The notes beneath the pieces are model-generated. The model was not told where the DNA came from. It saw only the letters and a program-made list of their open reading frames with translations, and made no database searches. A stretch of DNA of 64,000 nucleotides, from assembly GCA_900768815.1 (NCBI GenBank), contig CAAGEE010000002.1:62001-126000 (forward strand). The letters are read 5' to 3'. Origin of the DNA: Bacilli bacterium (GTDB lineage Bacteria; Bacillota_I; Bacilli_A; RF39; UBA660). Position 1 is the stretch's first letter; each line of letters begins with the position of its first letter. This document shows, piece after piece, positions 1 to 9,427 of the stretch. Position numbers and translations under genes: made by a program.

Positions 1-50
1 TTCTTTTGTAAAGTTTTTGATTTTGTATTTTAAAAGTGTATTATTTTTAG

Positions 51-56
51 TATAAT
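51..56 (+). promoter_or_regulatory. Possible -10 element for ftsK
   Basis: A TATAAT hexamer lies 26 bases before the ftsK start codon. There is no TG extension and no clear -35, so this is weaker than most promoters in the window. Confidence 0.4.
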
Positions 57-82
57 ATCTATGTAATGATAGGAGTGGTAAG

Positions 83-2383
83 ATGGCTAAAAAGAAAAAG
101 AAAAAAGCTGTTAAGAAGAGTTTTAATTATAGTGCTGAATTATATGGAATAGTATTAATCTTAATAGCAGTTTTAGGTATTGGAAAGTATGGTCCAGTTG
201 GAAGACTTTTTGCATCGTTTGGTTTATTTTTAGTTGGATCTTTATATAATGTATTTTTAGTTGTTATATTTATAGTAGGTGGATATTTATTATTAAAAAG
301 AGAATGGCCGGACTTTTTTTCAACTAAACTTATTGGTGTTTATATATTTTCTTTAGGTCTTTTAATTATGATGCATAGGGAATTTATACTACAGAATGAT
401 GGTAATATGACTTTAATATTTAGAGAAACTATTGATCAATTGGTTTTATCTTTTAATAGTATTATGTCTACTGGGGTGTTAGATAATTGGTTAGCAGTAG
501 GCGGTGGTTTAATTGGCGGGGTACTTGCATCTGTATTTGTTAAGTTATTTTCATTTATGGGTATGCAGATTGTATCATGGGTTTTAATGATAGCTGGTTT
601 CTGTTTGTTTACTAGTTTCTCTGTAATTGATTTTATTAAGAACTCTATAGAGAAAAGCAAAGAAATTAAGATTCATAAGAGAGAAGAGAAAGAGGCTAAT
701 GAGAAGAAGTCTTCAGTTATTATTAGTGATGGTGAAGATGAAGAAGACGGTGAGAAAAAACTTTCTAGTAATAATCATATTAAAATTACTAGTATTGATG
801 AGTTAACTAAGGTTCCTGAGAAAAATGAGAAGAACGAGGTTCCTAGTACTTCAGTTGTTAGTAATGAAGTTAGAGAAACTCCAACTTGTAACTTGAAGTA
901 TCAATTACCACCGTTAACTTTACTTGACCAGCCTAAGAAAAGAGAAAAAGGTCCTGATAATGCGGCAATAGAGAAGAATATTGAAATACTTGAACAAGTT
1001 CTTAAAGATTTTAAGATTGTTGGTAAAGTAGTTGAAGTACATATTGGACCTAGTGTTGCTCAATATGAATTAGAAATTGCTTCTGGTACAAGAGTTAATA
1101 AAATTACTTCTATTAATAGAGAGATTGCTTTAGCTCTTGCTAAAAAAGATGTTAGAATTGAGGCACCTATTCCTGGTAAGAATACTGTTGGTATTGAGTT
1201 TGCTAATGACAAAGCTACTCCAGTTAGTTTCTATGAAATTATTAGTAGCAAGAAAATGCAGGATGCTATGAATAAGAAATTAATGGTTCCTCTAGGTAAG
1301 AGTATTATGGGTGATGTTGAGGTCTGTGAAGTTAACAAGATGCCACACTTGCTTATTGCGGGTACTACTGGTTCTGGTAAATCAGTTTGTGTTAATGGTA
1401 TTATTTGTTCTATTTTGATGAGAGCTAGGCCAGATGAGGTTAAATTAGTTATGGTTGATCCTAAAGTAGTTGAATTATCTGTTTACAATGGAATTCCACA
1501 TTTAATGTGTCCAGTTGTTACAGATCCTAAAAAGGCTGCTGTTGCATTAGCTAAAATGGTTGCTGAAATGGAAAGACGTTATGAGACTTTTAGTGAGACT
1601 GGTACTAAGAATATTGAATCATATAATGATTATATAGATAAATGGAATAAGGAAAATGCTCATGATGATTATAAGAAATCTAGAATGCCTTATATAGTTG
1701 TTATTATCGATGAGTTATCTGACTTGATGATGGTTGCTGCTAAAGAAGTTGAAGATTCAATTTTACGTATTACACAAAAAGCTCGTGCAGCAGGTATTCA
1801 TTTAATCGTTGCTACGCAGAGGCCTTCAACTGAAGTTATTACAGGTTTAATTAAAGCTAATATTCCTTCTCGTATATCATTTGCGGTTGGATCTGGAATT
1901 GATTCTAGAACAATACTTGATCAGACAGGTGCTGAAAAATTACTTGGTAAAGGTGATATGTTATTCTTACCAATTGGAGTAAATTCTCCAACTCGTATTC
2001 AAGGTTCATTTATTACTGATGATGAGATTAAACGTTTAATTGACTTTACAGTTGAGCAACAAAAAGTTCAATATGATGAAGCATTATTAAATCTTGAGGC
2101 AATTGATCATAATGCAGTTGATGGTACGGTTATTGATGAAGTGGCTGGAGATGCTGATAGTGAAGAGGAGTTATATCAACAAGTATTGGAGTTTGTTGTT
2201 AGAACACAAAAGGCTAGTGCTTCACTTTTACAAAGAAAGTTTAAGATAGGCTATAATAAAGCAGCTAGAATGATTGATACTTTAGAGGAACGTGGAGTTA
2301 TTGGTCCGGCTACCGGTAACTCTAAACCTAGAGAAGTATTGGTACAATTTGATGAGAGTTCTACAGGAGAAGTAACAGAGTAA
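83..2383 (+). CDS. ftsK: DNA translocase FtsK/SpoIIIE
   Basis: Membrane-anchored ATP-driven DNA pump that clears chromosomes from the division or sporulation septum. A lysine-rich N-terminus precedes several membrane segments within about residues 17-190, then a charged linker to about 290. The RecA-like motor follows, with Walker A GTTGSGKS at residues 427-434 and Walker B ending in D543-E544. The C-terminal winged-helix gamma domain that reads polar DNA sequences is at about 693-755. Length is normal for the family (766 aa). The start follows an AGGAGTGG ribosome site. It is followed by its own terminator, so it is probably monocistronic. FtsK and SpoIIIE roles cannot be separated from sequence alone. 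Confidence 0.96.
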   Translation: MAKKKKKKAVKKSFNYSAELYGIVLILIAVLGIGKYGPVGRLFASFGLFLVGSLYNVFLVVIFIVGGYLLLKREWPDFFSTKLIGVYIFSLGLLIMMHREFILQNDGNMTLIFRETIDQLVLSFNSIMSTGVLDNWLAVGGGLIGGVLASVFVKLFSFMGMQIVSWVLMIAGFCLFTSFSVIDFIKNSIEKSKEIKIHKREEKEANEKKSSVIISDGEDEEDGEKKLSSNNHIKITSIDELTKVPEKNEKNEVPSTSVVSNEVRETPTCNLKYQLPPLTLLDQPKKREKGPDNAAIEKNIEILEQVLKDFKIVGKVVEVHIGPSVAQYELEIASGTRVNKITSINREIALALAKKDVRIEAPIPGKNTVGIEFANDKATPVSFYEIISSKKMQDAMNKKLMVPLGKSIMGDVEVCEVNKMPHLLIAGTTGSGKSVCVNGIICSILMRARPDEVKLVMVDPKVVELSVYNGIPHLMCPVVTDPKKAAVALAKMVAEMERRYETFSETGTKNIESYNDYIDKWNKENAHDDYKKSRMPYIVVIIDELSDLMMVAAKEVEDSILRITQKARAAGIHLIVATQRPSTEVITGLIKANIPSRISFAVGSGIDSRTILDQTGAEKLLGKGDMLFLPIGVNSPTRIQGSFITDDEIKRLIDFTVEQQKVQYDEALLNLEAIDHNAVDGTVIDEVAGDADSEEELYQQVLEFVVRTQKASASLLQRKFKIGYNKAARMIDTLEERGVIGPATGNSKPREVLVQFDESSTGEVTE

Positions 2384-2404
2384 TCTAGTTACTTTCTTTT
2401 TTTT
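2370..2404 (+). terminator. Rho-independent terminator after ftsK
   Basis: A 7-bp stem (AAGTAAC/GTTACTT, 2370-2376 with 2388-2394) is followed by a T-rich run. The left arm and loop overlap the last ftsK codons and the stop. Confidence 0.75.
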
Positions 2405-2411
2405 AGATGTA

Positions 2412-2420
2412 TGTTATAAT
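2412..2420 (+). promoter_or_regulatory. Extended -10 promoter of deoD
   Basis: TGTTATAAT lies 18 bases before the deoD start codon. With transcription starting about 7 bases downstream, the 5' leader would be very short yet still contain the GGAGGG ribosome site. Confidence 0.65.
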
Positions 2421-2438
2421 GAAATAGGAGGGATAGAG

Positions 2439-3155
2439 ATGACAGCACATATAGAAAGCAGTAAAGATGATATAGCAAAGGTAGTATTAATGCCAGGAGA
2501 TCCATTAAGGGCTAAATATATAGCAGAACATTTTTTAACAGATTATAGATTAGTTAATAGTGTTAGAAATATGTTTGCATATACTGGTTATTATAAAGGA
2601 AATAAGGTTACAGTATTTTCATCAGGTATGGGAATTCCAAGCATTGGAATTTATGCTTATGAATTATTTAAGTTTTATGATGTAGAGAAAATCATTAGAA
2701 TTGGTACATCTGGTACTATTCATAAAGATGTTAAATTACTTGATGTTATTTTAGCGACTAGTGCTTATTCAGTTAGTACTTTTCCGTTATTATTTGATGG
2801 GGATACTGATAAGGAATATGAATCTAGTTGTGAATTAAATAATTTAATTATGGAAAAGGGTCATGAACTTGGAGTTAATATAAAAGCAGGTAAGATTATT
2901 ACGAGTGATGTTTTTGATCCATATGTAGATGGAGAAAAGTTTATGAATAATTTTCCAAATGATGAATTTTTAGCTAGTGAAATGGAAGCGTTTTGTCTTT
3001 TCTATTTGGCTAAAAAATTAAATAGACAGGCAACATCATTACTTACCGTAGTTGATTCAAAATATGATAAAAGAAGCTTAAGTAGTGATGAGAGGGAACA
3101 GTCATTAAATGATATGATTAACTTAGCTTTAGAGAGTGTTTCTAATAAAAATTAA
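2439..3155 (+). CDS. deoD: Purine nucleoside phosphorylase, DeoD type
   Basis: Phosphorolysis of purine (deoxy)nucleosides to free base and (deoxy)ribose-1-phosphate; cytosolic nucleoside salvage. The phosphate-binding MPGDPLRAKYIA segment is near the N-terminus. The SEMEA ribose-binding segment is at about residues 180-184 (EME 181-183). The aspartate that protonates the base in the E. coli enzyme corresponds to D206 in TVVDS. At 238 aa it matches hexameric PNPs. It sits alone between the ftsK terminator and the yfmF-yfmH pair, with its own promoter and a GGAGGG ribosome site. Confidence 0.93.
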   Translation: MTAHIESSKDDIAKVVLMPGDPLRAKYIAEHFLTDYRLVNSVRNMFAYTGYYKGNKVTVFSSGMGIPSIGIYAYELFKFYDVEKIIRIGTSGTIHKDVKLLDVILATSAYSVSTFPLLFDGDTDKEYESSCELNNLIMEKGHELGVNIKAGKIITSDVFDPYVDGEKFMNNFPNDEFLASEMEAFCLFYLAKKLNRQATSLLTVVDSKYDKRSLSSDEREQSLNDMINLALESVSNKN

Positions 3156-3188
3156 AATACTGAATATACTAATTGATAGAGGTGAGGT

Positions 3189-4460
3189 ATGGAATATATA
3201 AAGAAAGATTTAGGTTCTTATAAATTGCATTTAATTAAAACTGATAAATTTAAATCTATTACTGTTAAAGTTTCATTCCACAGGGTAATAAAGAAGAATG
3301 AGATTACTATTAGAAATATTTTAAGTGATATGTTTATGCAATCTAGTAAGAAATATAATAGTAAAAGGGATTTAACTATAAAAGCACAAGACTTGTATGC
3401 AGCTGGTCTTAGAACTACTAATTCAAGACTTGGTAATTATATTAATACTGATTTTTATTTGACTGTATTAAATGATAAGTATACTGAAGAGGGAAATTTT
3501 GCTAGTTCTTTAGAGTTTTTGAGTGAGATTGTTTTTAATCCAGATGTAGAGAATGGCCAGTTTAATGAGGAAAAACTTGATATAGTAAAAAGTGCTTGTC
3601 GTAGTGCTTTAAATTCTATTAAAGAAGATGCTAGTAATTATAGTTTAATTCGTATGGCTGAGGAGTTTGGTAAAGGTGAACCTATTTCTTATAGAATGAT
3701 TGGTTATCTAGAAGATTTGGATGATATTACTGGTAAAAGTCTTTATGAATTTTATCTAGATATGATTAAGAATGATTTTGTTGATATTTTTGTTATTGGA
3801 GATATTGATATAAAAGGGACTACGGATTTAATTAAGAAGTACTTTAAGTTTGGAGTCTTAAAAAAGTTAAAAGTACCGTTTATGGTAGATGAGAAAAAAC
3901 CTAGAAGAAGTAAATTGGTTTTAAATGAGAAAATTGATAATACTCAGTCTAAACTTGCGATTGGGTGTAGGTTAAATGATCTTAATGAGTATGAGAGGGG
4001 ATATCCTTTAACATTATTTAATGTTATTTTTGGAGGATGTTCAGATTCTAAATTATTTAAGGAAGTAAGAGAAGAAAATTCACTTTGCTACACAATTTAT
4101 TCTATTACTAATAAGTTAGATAATGTTTTGTTAATTAGAGCTGGAATTGATAAAGAAAATTATAAGAAGACGGTTAGCTTAATTGAAAAAAATTTAAAAG
4201 ATATGTGTAATGGTAAGTTTGATGAAACTGATATTTTAATGGCAAAAGAGTATTATAATACTGCATTAGAAGAAATTGAGGATAGTCAAAGTAAAATAAT
4301 TAATAATTATTTAATGATGGAATTAATTAATGCTGATGATATAGATGTAAAGCGTGAAAAAATGAATAAGGTTACAAAAAGTGAAATAGTTAGAGTTGCT
4401 AAAAAAGTGACGATTGATACAATATTATGTTTAGAAGGGGTTAAAGATGAAGAAAATTGA
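3189..4460 (+). CDS. yfmF: M16-family peptidase-like protein YfmF, non-catalytic partner
   Basis: Insulinase/M16-fold protein of 423 aa. It lacks the HxxEH zinc motif near the N-terminus, but keeps the substrate-binding hallmark of the inactive subunit: a segment reading SKLFKEVREENSLCYTIYS in the C-terminal half. In Bacillus the yfmF-yfmH pair is linked to EF-P 5-aminopentanol modification; the role here is inferred from that. It overlaps the next gene by 14 bases, so the two are translationally coupled and probably form a heterodimer. The ribosome site is AGAGGTGAGGT just before the ATG. Confidence 0.82.
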   Translation: MEYIKKDLGSYKLHLIKTDKFKSITVKVSFHRVIKKNEITIRNILSDMFMQSSKKYNSKRDLTIKAQDLYAAGLRTTNSRLGNYINTDFYLTVLNDKYTEEGNFASSLEFLSEIVFNPDVENGQFNEEKLDIVKSACRSALNSIKEDASNYSLIRMAEEFGKGEPISYRMIGYLEDLDDITGKSLYEFYLDMIKNDFVDIFVIGDIDIKGTTDLIKKYFKFGVLKKLKVPFMVDEKKPRRSKLVLNEKIDNTQSKLAIGCRLNDLNEYERGYPLTLFNVIFGGCSDSKLFKEVREENSLCYTIYSITNKLDNVLLIRAGIDKENYKKTVSLIEKNLKDMCNGKFDETDILMAKEYYNTALEEIEDSQSKIINNYLMMELINADDIDVKREKMNKVTKSEIVRVAKKVTIDTILCLEGVKDEEN

Positions 4461-5721
4461 TTTTAGAGGATTAGATGTTAGTTGTTATAAAGAAGTTCTT
4501 GATAATGGTTTAGAAGTATTTTTAATTCCTTTTACAAATAAGAAGAATTATTTTATGGCTTATGCTACTAGATTTGGTTCTGAAGTCACTACTTTTATAC
4601 CAGCGGGAGAAGAGAAGAAAATTAAAGTGCCTGATGGTATTGCTCACTTTTTGGAACATAAAATGTTTGAACAGGAAGATGGTATAGATCCGTTCACATA
4701 CTTTTCTAAGTCTGGTACTGGTGCTAATGCTTTTACGTCTTTTGATAGAACTCAATACATTTGTTATGGTACAAAGAATTTTAATGATAATTTAGCATTT
4801 TTATTGAATTTTGTTGATTCTCCTTATTATACAGATGAGAATGTAGAAAAAGAAAAGGGTATTATTGCAGAAGAGTTAAATATGTATTCTGATATGCCTG
4901 ATTGGCAAGTTGAAACTAAGTTACGTGAAGCAGTTTATGTTAATCATCCTAGACGTATTGATATAGGTGGAAGTGTTTCGGAGATTAATAAGATTACTAA
5001 AGAAGATTTATATACTTGCTACAACAATTTTTATAGTCCTAATAATATGTTTTTATTATTAGTTGGTAATTTTAATGTGGATGAGGCTCGTAATATTATT
5101 CATGGAGAAATGAATAATCGTAAGAATATGGGTAAACCTGTAGTTAGTGAAATCTTTGAAGATAAGAAGGTTAATGTTCATGAAGAAACTTTTTATGCTA
5201 ATATAAAGGTACCCAAAGTTGCTATTGGTTTAAAAGTTCCTACTGATAATCTTAGTGATTATGATGATTTGACATTAGATTTATATTTACAGATGTTTAG
5301 TACTCTTATTTTTGGTAGTTCATCTTTATTTAGAGAAAGAGTTAGAAATAAGAAACTATTAAATAGTTTTAGTGCTGACTGGGAATCAATTTCAGGATTT
5401 AAAAATTACTTAGTGATTGTATCTACAGATAATCCTGATGAATTTATTACTGAGTTTAAAAATGAGCTTAACAATATTAATATTTCAGAGGAAGCATTTA
5501 ATAGAATGAAGAAAGTCTGGATTTCTAGTGAAGTTAAATTATTTGATTATGTAGATAGTGTTGCTAGTAATGTTTCTGATGATTTGATTAGATATGGAGA
5601 TGTTATTCCTGATAAGATCGAGAGATTTAGAAAGTTAAATGTTGAAGAGATGAATGATATTATTTTAAAGATTGATTTTGATAATATTTCTTACATTAAA
5701 TGCTTAGGCAAGGAAGAATAG
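4447..5721 (+). CDS. yfmH: M16-family zinc metalloprotease YfmH, catalytic partner
   Basis: Catalytic half of the M16 pair, 424 aa. The inverted zinc motif HFLEH is at residues 67-71, and a downstream acidic IIAEELNMY segment supplies the third zinc ligand. SGTGANAFTSFDRT, typical of M16 peptidases, follows the zinc motif. The gene starts inside the end of yfmF (14-base overlap). Its 3' flank holds several hairpins and a strong terminator. By analogy with Bacillus it would act with YfmF on peptide substrates or in EF-P modification; the sequence does not show which. Confidence 0.87.
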   Translation: MKKIDFRGLDVSCYKEVLDNGLEVFLIPFTNKKNYFMAYATRFGSEVTTFIPAGEEKKIKVPDGIAHFLEHKMFEQEDGIDPFTYFSKSGTGANAFTSFDRTQYICYGTKNFNDNLAFLLNFVDSPYYTDENVEKEKGIIAEELNMYSDMPDWQVETKLREAVYVNHPRRIDIGGSVSEINKITKEDLYTCYNNFYSPNNMFLLLVGNFNVDEARNIIHGEMNNRKNMGKPVVSEIFEDKKVNVHEETFYANIKVPKVAIGLKVPTDNLSDYDDLTLDLYLQMFSTLIFGSSSLFRERVRNKKLLNSFSADWESISGFKNYLVIVSTDNPDEFITEFKNELNNINISEEAFNRMKKVWISSEVKLFDYVDSVASNVSDDLIRYGDVIPDKIERFRKLNVEEMNDIILKIDFDNISYIKCLGKEE

Positions 5722-5761
5722 TTATTGTAATAGTTAGTAATTTGTAATGTGATGAACGTAG

Positions 5762-5829
5762 ATGAAGGAAACTTCATAAAATAAAAATGGAACACTTAGT
5801 TTAGCGTTTGAGTGTTACCTTATTTTGTG
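5762..5829 (+). other. Structured intergenic element, unassigned
   Basis: Two adjacent hairpins. The first is a 6-bp stem with a GAAA tetraloop (5762-5767 with 5772-5777). The second is a long imperfect stem: CATAAAATAA pairs with TTATTTTGTG, and AACACT with AGTGTT inside it. They share a few bases, so the two are partly mutually exclusive. They lie between yfmH and its terminator. No known riboswitch core was recognised; it could be a 3'UTR element or a small RNA. Confidence 0.4.
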
Positions 5830-5832
5830 GTT

Positions 5833-5862
5833 TCACCTAACAACTAGTTAGGTGATTTTCTT
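5833..5862 (+). terminator. Strong terminator after yfmH
   Basis: A perfect 9-bp stem TCACCTAAC/GTTAGGTGA (5833-5841 with 5847-5855) with a 5-base loop is followed by TTTTCTTTT. Confidence 0.85.
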
Positions 5863-5989
5863 TTATATTAAAACTTTTATAGATGAATTTTTTTAGATTA
5901 TGTGGTGTTTTTAATATAATTATTTTAGGGGTTATTTTACTTGGAAAAAAAATTTATATTTTCTTTGATTTACTAAATACTATATGGCA

Positions 5990-5998
5990 TGTTATAAT
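5990..5998 (+). promoter_or_regulatory. Extended -10 promoter of lepA
   Basis: TGTTATAAT with only a weak -35 (TTACTA, 17 bases upstream). It lies about 20 bases before the lepA start. Confidence 0.65.
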
Positions 5999-6019
5999 AA
6001 GTAAGCGAGGAAGATGTAT

Positions 6020-7816
6020 ATGAAACAGGAAAATATTAGAAATTTTTGTATTATAGCACATATTGATCATGGTAAGAGTACTTTAGCTGATCGTATACTT
6101 GAGATTACTGGTGCTATACAAAAACGTGAATTAAAAGAGCAAATACTTGATTCTATGGAGATAGAAAGAGAAAGAGGCATTACAATTAAGTTAAATGCTG
6201 TACAACTTACTTATAAATATAATAATGAGGAGTATTATTTACATTTAATAGATACTCCAGGACATGTTGATTTTTCTTATGAAGTAAGTCGTAGTTTGGC
6301 AGCTTGTGAAGGCGCTATACTTGTTGTTGATGCTGCTCAAGGAATAGAGGCTCAAACGTTAGCTAACTTGTATTTAGCCCTTGATAATAATTTAACAATT
6401 ATTCCTGTAATTAATAAAATAGATTTACCATCAGCTGATGTAGATAAAGTTATTGAAGAATTAGAGATGATTGGTTTTTCTAAAGATGAAATAATTTTAA
6501 CTAGTGCTAAGAATGGTACGGGTATTAAAGAATTAGTTGAGGCAGTTATAGAAAAAGTTCCAGCTCCTACAGGCAATATAAATAATAAATTACAAGGCTT
6601 AATATTTGATAGTTTATTTGATGCTTATAAGGGAGTAGTTGTTTCTGTTAGAATAGTTAATGGTAGGTTAAATGTAGGTGATACTATTAAGATGATGGAA
6701 ACAGGAGCTACATATGAGGTTACATCTATTCATATTAACACACCAAAAGAAGTAAAGAAGAATGAGTTGGTAGCTGGAGAAGTTGGCTTTGTTTGTGCTA
6801 GTATTAAGACTATTAGTGATATTAGAGTGGGGGATACGATTACTTTAGCAAAAAATCCAGCTGAAGAAAGACTACCTGGATATAAGCCAATGAAATCTAT
6901 GGTATTTTGTGGAGTTTATCCGATTGATACTTCTAAATTTGAAGATTTAAGAGAGGCATTGGAAAAGTTAAAATTAAATGATGCGTCTCTTGTATTTGAA
7001 CCAGAAACTTCATCGGCTTTAGGTTTTGGTTTTAGATGTGGTTTTTTAGGATTATTACATTTAGAAATAGTAAAAGAGAGAGTGACTAGGGAATTTAATA
7101 TTGATTTAATTACGACAGCTCCTTCTGTTGTATATGAAGCTATTTTAAATAATGGCGAGAAAATACTAGTAGATTCTCCTAATAAATTACCAGATAAGGG
7201 TAAAATAAAAGAAGTGCTTGAACCATTTATTAAGACTAGTATATTTACTCCTAAAGAATATATTGGTGCTATTATGAAATTATGTCAGGAAAAACGAGGA
7301 ATATATTTAAGTATGGAATATATTGATACTAGTAGGGTTAATATACATTATGAATTACCTTTATCAGAGATTGTCTATGATTTTTTTGATAAATTAAAAT
7401 CTTATACTAAGGGTTATGCTTCATTTGATTATGAGATGATTGGATATAAATCTAGTGATTTGGTAAAGATGGATATTTTATTAAATGGAGAAGCAGTTGA
7501 TGCTTTAAGTGTTATTGTTCATAAAGATTTTGCTTATCAACGAGGTAGAAGTGTAGTTGAAAAGTTAAAAGAATCTATTCCTAGACAATTATTTGAAGTA
7601 CCAATTCAAGCTGCAATAGGCAATCATGTTATTGCTAGGAGTACTGTTAAAGCACTTAGAAAAGATGTTTTGGCTAAATGCTATGGTGGAGATGTTACAC
7701 GTAAGAAGAAACTTCTTGAGAAACAAAAAGAAGGTAAAAAGAGAATGAAACAAATTGGTAATGTTGAATTGCCACAGGAAGCATTCATGAGTGTTTTGAG
7801 TATGGATGAGGAGTGA
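6020..7816 (+). CDS. lepA: Elongation factor 4 (LepA) GTPase
   Basis: Ribosome-associated translational GTPase that back-translocates or remodels stalled ribosomes. G1 AHIDHGKST is at about residues 12-20, the switch region RGITIK follows, and then DTPGHVDF (G3) and NKID (G4). The EF-G-like domains come next, and the LepA-specific C-terminal domain ends the protein (ARSTVKALRKDVLAKCYGGD, with a Lys-rich tail). About 598 aa, normal for LepA. An ATG at 6014 is in frame but only 3 bases from GAGG, so the ATG at 6020 is preferred. The end abuts the next gene. Confidence 0.95.
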   Translation: MKQENIRNFCIIAHIDHGKSTLADRILEITGAIQKRELKEQILDSMEIERERGITIKLNAVQLTYKYNNEEYYLHLIDTPGHVDFSYEVSRSLAACEGAILVVDAAQGIEAQTLANLYLALDNNLTIIPVINKIDLPSADVDKVIEELEMIGFSKDEIILTSAKNGTGIKELVEAVIEKVPAPTGNINNKLQGLIFDSLFDAYKGVVVSVRIVNGRLNVGDTIKMMETGATYEVTSIHINTPKEVKKNELVAGEVGFVCASIKTISDIRVGDTITLAKNPAEERLPGYKPMKSMVFCGVYPIDTSKFEDLREALEKLKLNDASLVFEPETSSALGFGFRCGFLGLLHLEIVKERVTREFNIDLITTAPSVVYEAILNNGEKILVDSPNKLPDKGKIKEVLEPFIKTSIFTPKEYIGAIMKLCQEKRGIYLSMEYIDTSRVNIHYELPLSEIVYDFFDKLKSYTKGYASFDYEMIGYKSSDLVKMDILLNGEAVDALSVIVHKDFAYQRGRSVVEKLKESIPRQLFEVPIQAAIGNHVIARSTVKALRKDVLAKCYGGDVTRKKKLLEKQKEGKKRMKQIGNVELPQEAFMSVLSMDEE

Positions 7817-7820
7817 TAGT

Positions 7821-8327
7821 GTGCTAGGTGATGAAAAGACAAGAAATAAGTTATTATTAGCTGTGGAAGTATGTAGATTATATTGTATGACAGGGGCTTC
7901 TACCGCTAATATTTCTGAGGCTACAGATATATCAAGGGCATCAGTAAAAAGGTATATTACAGTTATTAGAGATAAAAAAGGAGATATATTAAAATTTTGT
8001 CCAGAATATGATGAGAAAACACTTGATGATTTAGAAGCTAAAATAGAATTTCTAAAAGAAGAAAACATTAGAAATAGTAAATGGAATAGATCAGAAGTTA
8101 CTTTTGGTTATTTTTCGAAACAACTTGCGGTTATTGCTGAATTAAAAAAACAGGCTGAGTCTTATATTTCTGACGATGATAAAATAAAAATTAAAAATTT
8201 AAGAATTAATATGGAAGCTTCATACAGAGTAATTAGTAGTGAAACTGGAGTTTCACTTTCACAAGTATATAGAATTGCTTTAGGAAAAGATCAGAAAAAG
8301 GGCAGTTCTTCTATGGAGAGAAAATAG
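7821..8327 (+). CDS. Putative helix-turn-helix DNA-binding protein
   Basis: 168-aa protein with a helix-turn-helix near residues 20-45 (NISEATDISRASVKRYI) and a second HTH-like stretch near the C-terminus (SSETGVSLSQVYRIALG), joined by a charged helical middle. It resembles the HTH logic of sporulation or phage-type regulators but matches no family I can name. The GTG at 7821 is preferred because GAGGAG ends 7 bases before it; an ATG at 7806 would overlap lepA. It sits where some Bacilli have hrcA, but it is not HrcA. Its stop shares one base with the hemW start, so lepA, this gene and hemW are probably one operon. Confidence 0.72.
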   Translation: MLGDEKTRNKLLLAVEVCRLYCMTGASTANISEATDISRASVKRYITVIRDKKGDILKFCPEYDEKTLDDLEAKIEFLKEENIRNSKWNRSEVTFGYFSKQLAVIAELKKQAESYISDDDKIKIKNLRINMEASYRVISSETGVSLSQVYRIALGKDQKKGSSSMERK

Positions 8328-9427
8328 TGAAATCAGTATATATACATATACCATTTTGTGAGAAAATTTGCTCTTACTGTGATTTTTGCAAGGTTTTATA
8401 TAATAGACAATTAGTTGATAAATATTTAGATAGTTTGGAAGAAGAAATTAAAAATAATTATTTAGGTGAAGTAGTTAATACAATATATATAGGAGGAGGT
8501 ACTCCTAGTAGTTTAAATATTTTACAATTAGAAAGACTATTAAAAATAATTAATATTTTTAATAAAAATTGTAATGTAGAATTTACAATAGAAGCTAATT
8601 TTGAAAGTACTAGTGAAGAAAAGATTGATTTATTTAAAAAATATGGAGTAAATAGAATTAGTTTTGGACTTGAAAGTACTAATAAAAAACATTTAGATTT
8701 TTTAAATAGAGATTTTGATAGAGGTCATGTTGTCAGAATAATTAATTATGCTAAAAGTATTGGAATTGATAATATAAATATAGATTTAATTTATGCGTTG
8801 AAAAGTCAAACTATAGAAGAATTGAAAGAAGATTTAGATTTTATTATTAGTTTAGATATTAAACATATTTCTACTTATTCATTAATAATAGAAGAGAATA
8901 CTTTACTTGGTGTCCTAGGAGTAAAAAATATTTCCGAGGATATGGATTTAGAAATGTATAAATTTATTTGCAAGTATTTGCGTGATAATGGTTTTAAACA
9001 TTATGAGATTAGTAATTTTTGTAAAGATGGATATTATTCTAGACATAATACAGTTTATTGGAAAAATTTAGAATATTATGGGTTTGGACTTGGTGCTAGT
9101 TCTTATATTGGAAGTAAGAGAATTACTAATACAAGATCATTTAATAAATATTTTTCTAAGAAATATATTTTAAGTATAGAGGAAGTTAGTAATACAGATT
9201 TGATGGAATATGAAATTATGCTTGGATTAAGATTAAGTGATGGAATCGATAAGAAAAAATTCAGAAATAGATTTGGTAAAAGAATAGATGAGTGTTATAA
9301 TTATAATGAACTTATAGATAATGGTTTTATTGTTGATGATGGGTGTAATTTATTTATTCCGGAAGAAAAGTTTTATGTAAGTAATGAGATTATTATTAAG
9401 TTTATTGAGGGAGAGAAGTATGAGTAA
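8327..9427 (+). CDS. hemW: Radical SAM protein HemW (heme chaperone / HemN-like)
   Basis: Radical SAM enzyme of the HemN/HemW family. The iron-sulfur cluster motif is C11-x3-C15-x2-C18, with a further Cys at 21. It is followed by the SAM-binding IGGGTPS segment and the EANFES strand. HemW proteins bind heme rather than oxidising coproporphyrinogen; the 366-aa length and the absence of an N-terminal extension fit HemW. It starts at GTG, with the preceding TAG sharing its G. The C-terminus overlaps the HD gene by 8 bases, so the two are coupled. Confidence 0.9.
   Translation: MKSVYIHIPFCEKICSYCDFCKVLYNRQLVDKYLDSLEEEIKNNYLGEVVNTIYIGGGTPSSLNILQLERLLKIINIFNKNCNVEFTIEANFESTSEEKIDLFKKYGVNRISFGLESTNKKHLDFLNRDFDRGHVVRIINYAKSIGIDNINIDLIYALKSQTIEELKEDLDFIISLDIKHISTYSLIIEENTLLGVLGVKNISEDMDLEMYKFICKYLRDNGFKHYEISNFCKDGYYSRHNTVYWKNLEYYGFGLGASSYIGSKRITNTRSFNKYFSKKYILSIEEVSNTDLMEYEIMLGLRLSDGIDKKKFRNRFGKRIDECYNYNELIDNGFIVDDGCNLFIPEEKFYVSNEIIIKFIEGEKYE

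Noticed and set aside
5722..5862. T-box leader for lepA
   Set aside because: The conserved GGGTGGnACC antiterminator element is missing, and lepA has its own promoter downstream of the terminator.
7806..7820. Upstream ATG for the helix-turn-helix gene
   Set aside because: It would overlap lepA and sit on the ribosome site; GTG at 7821 is better spaced.
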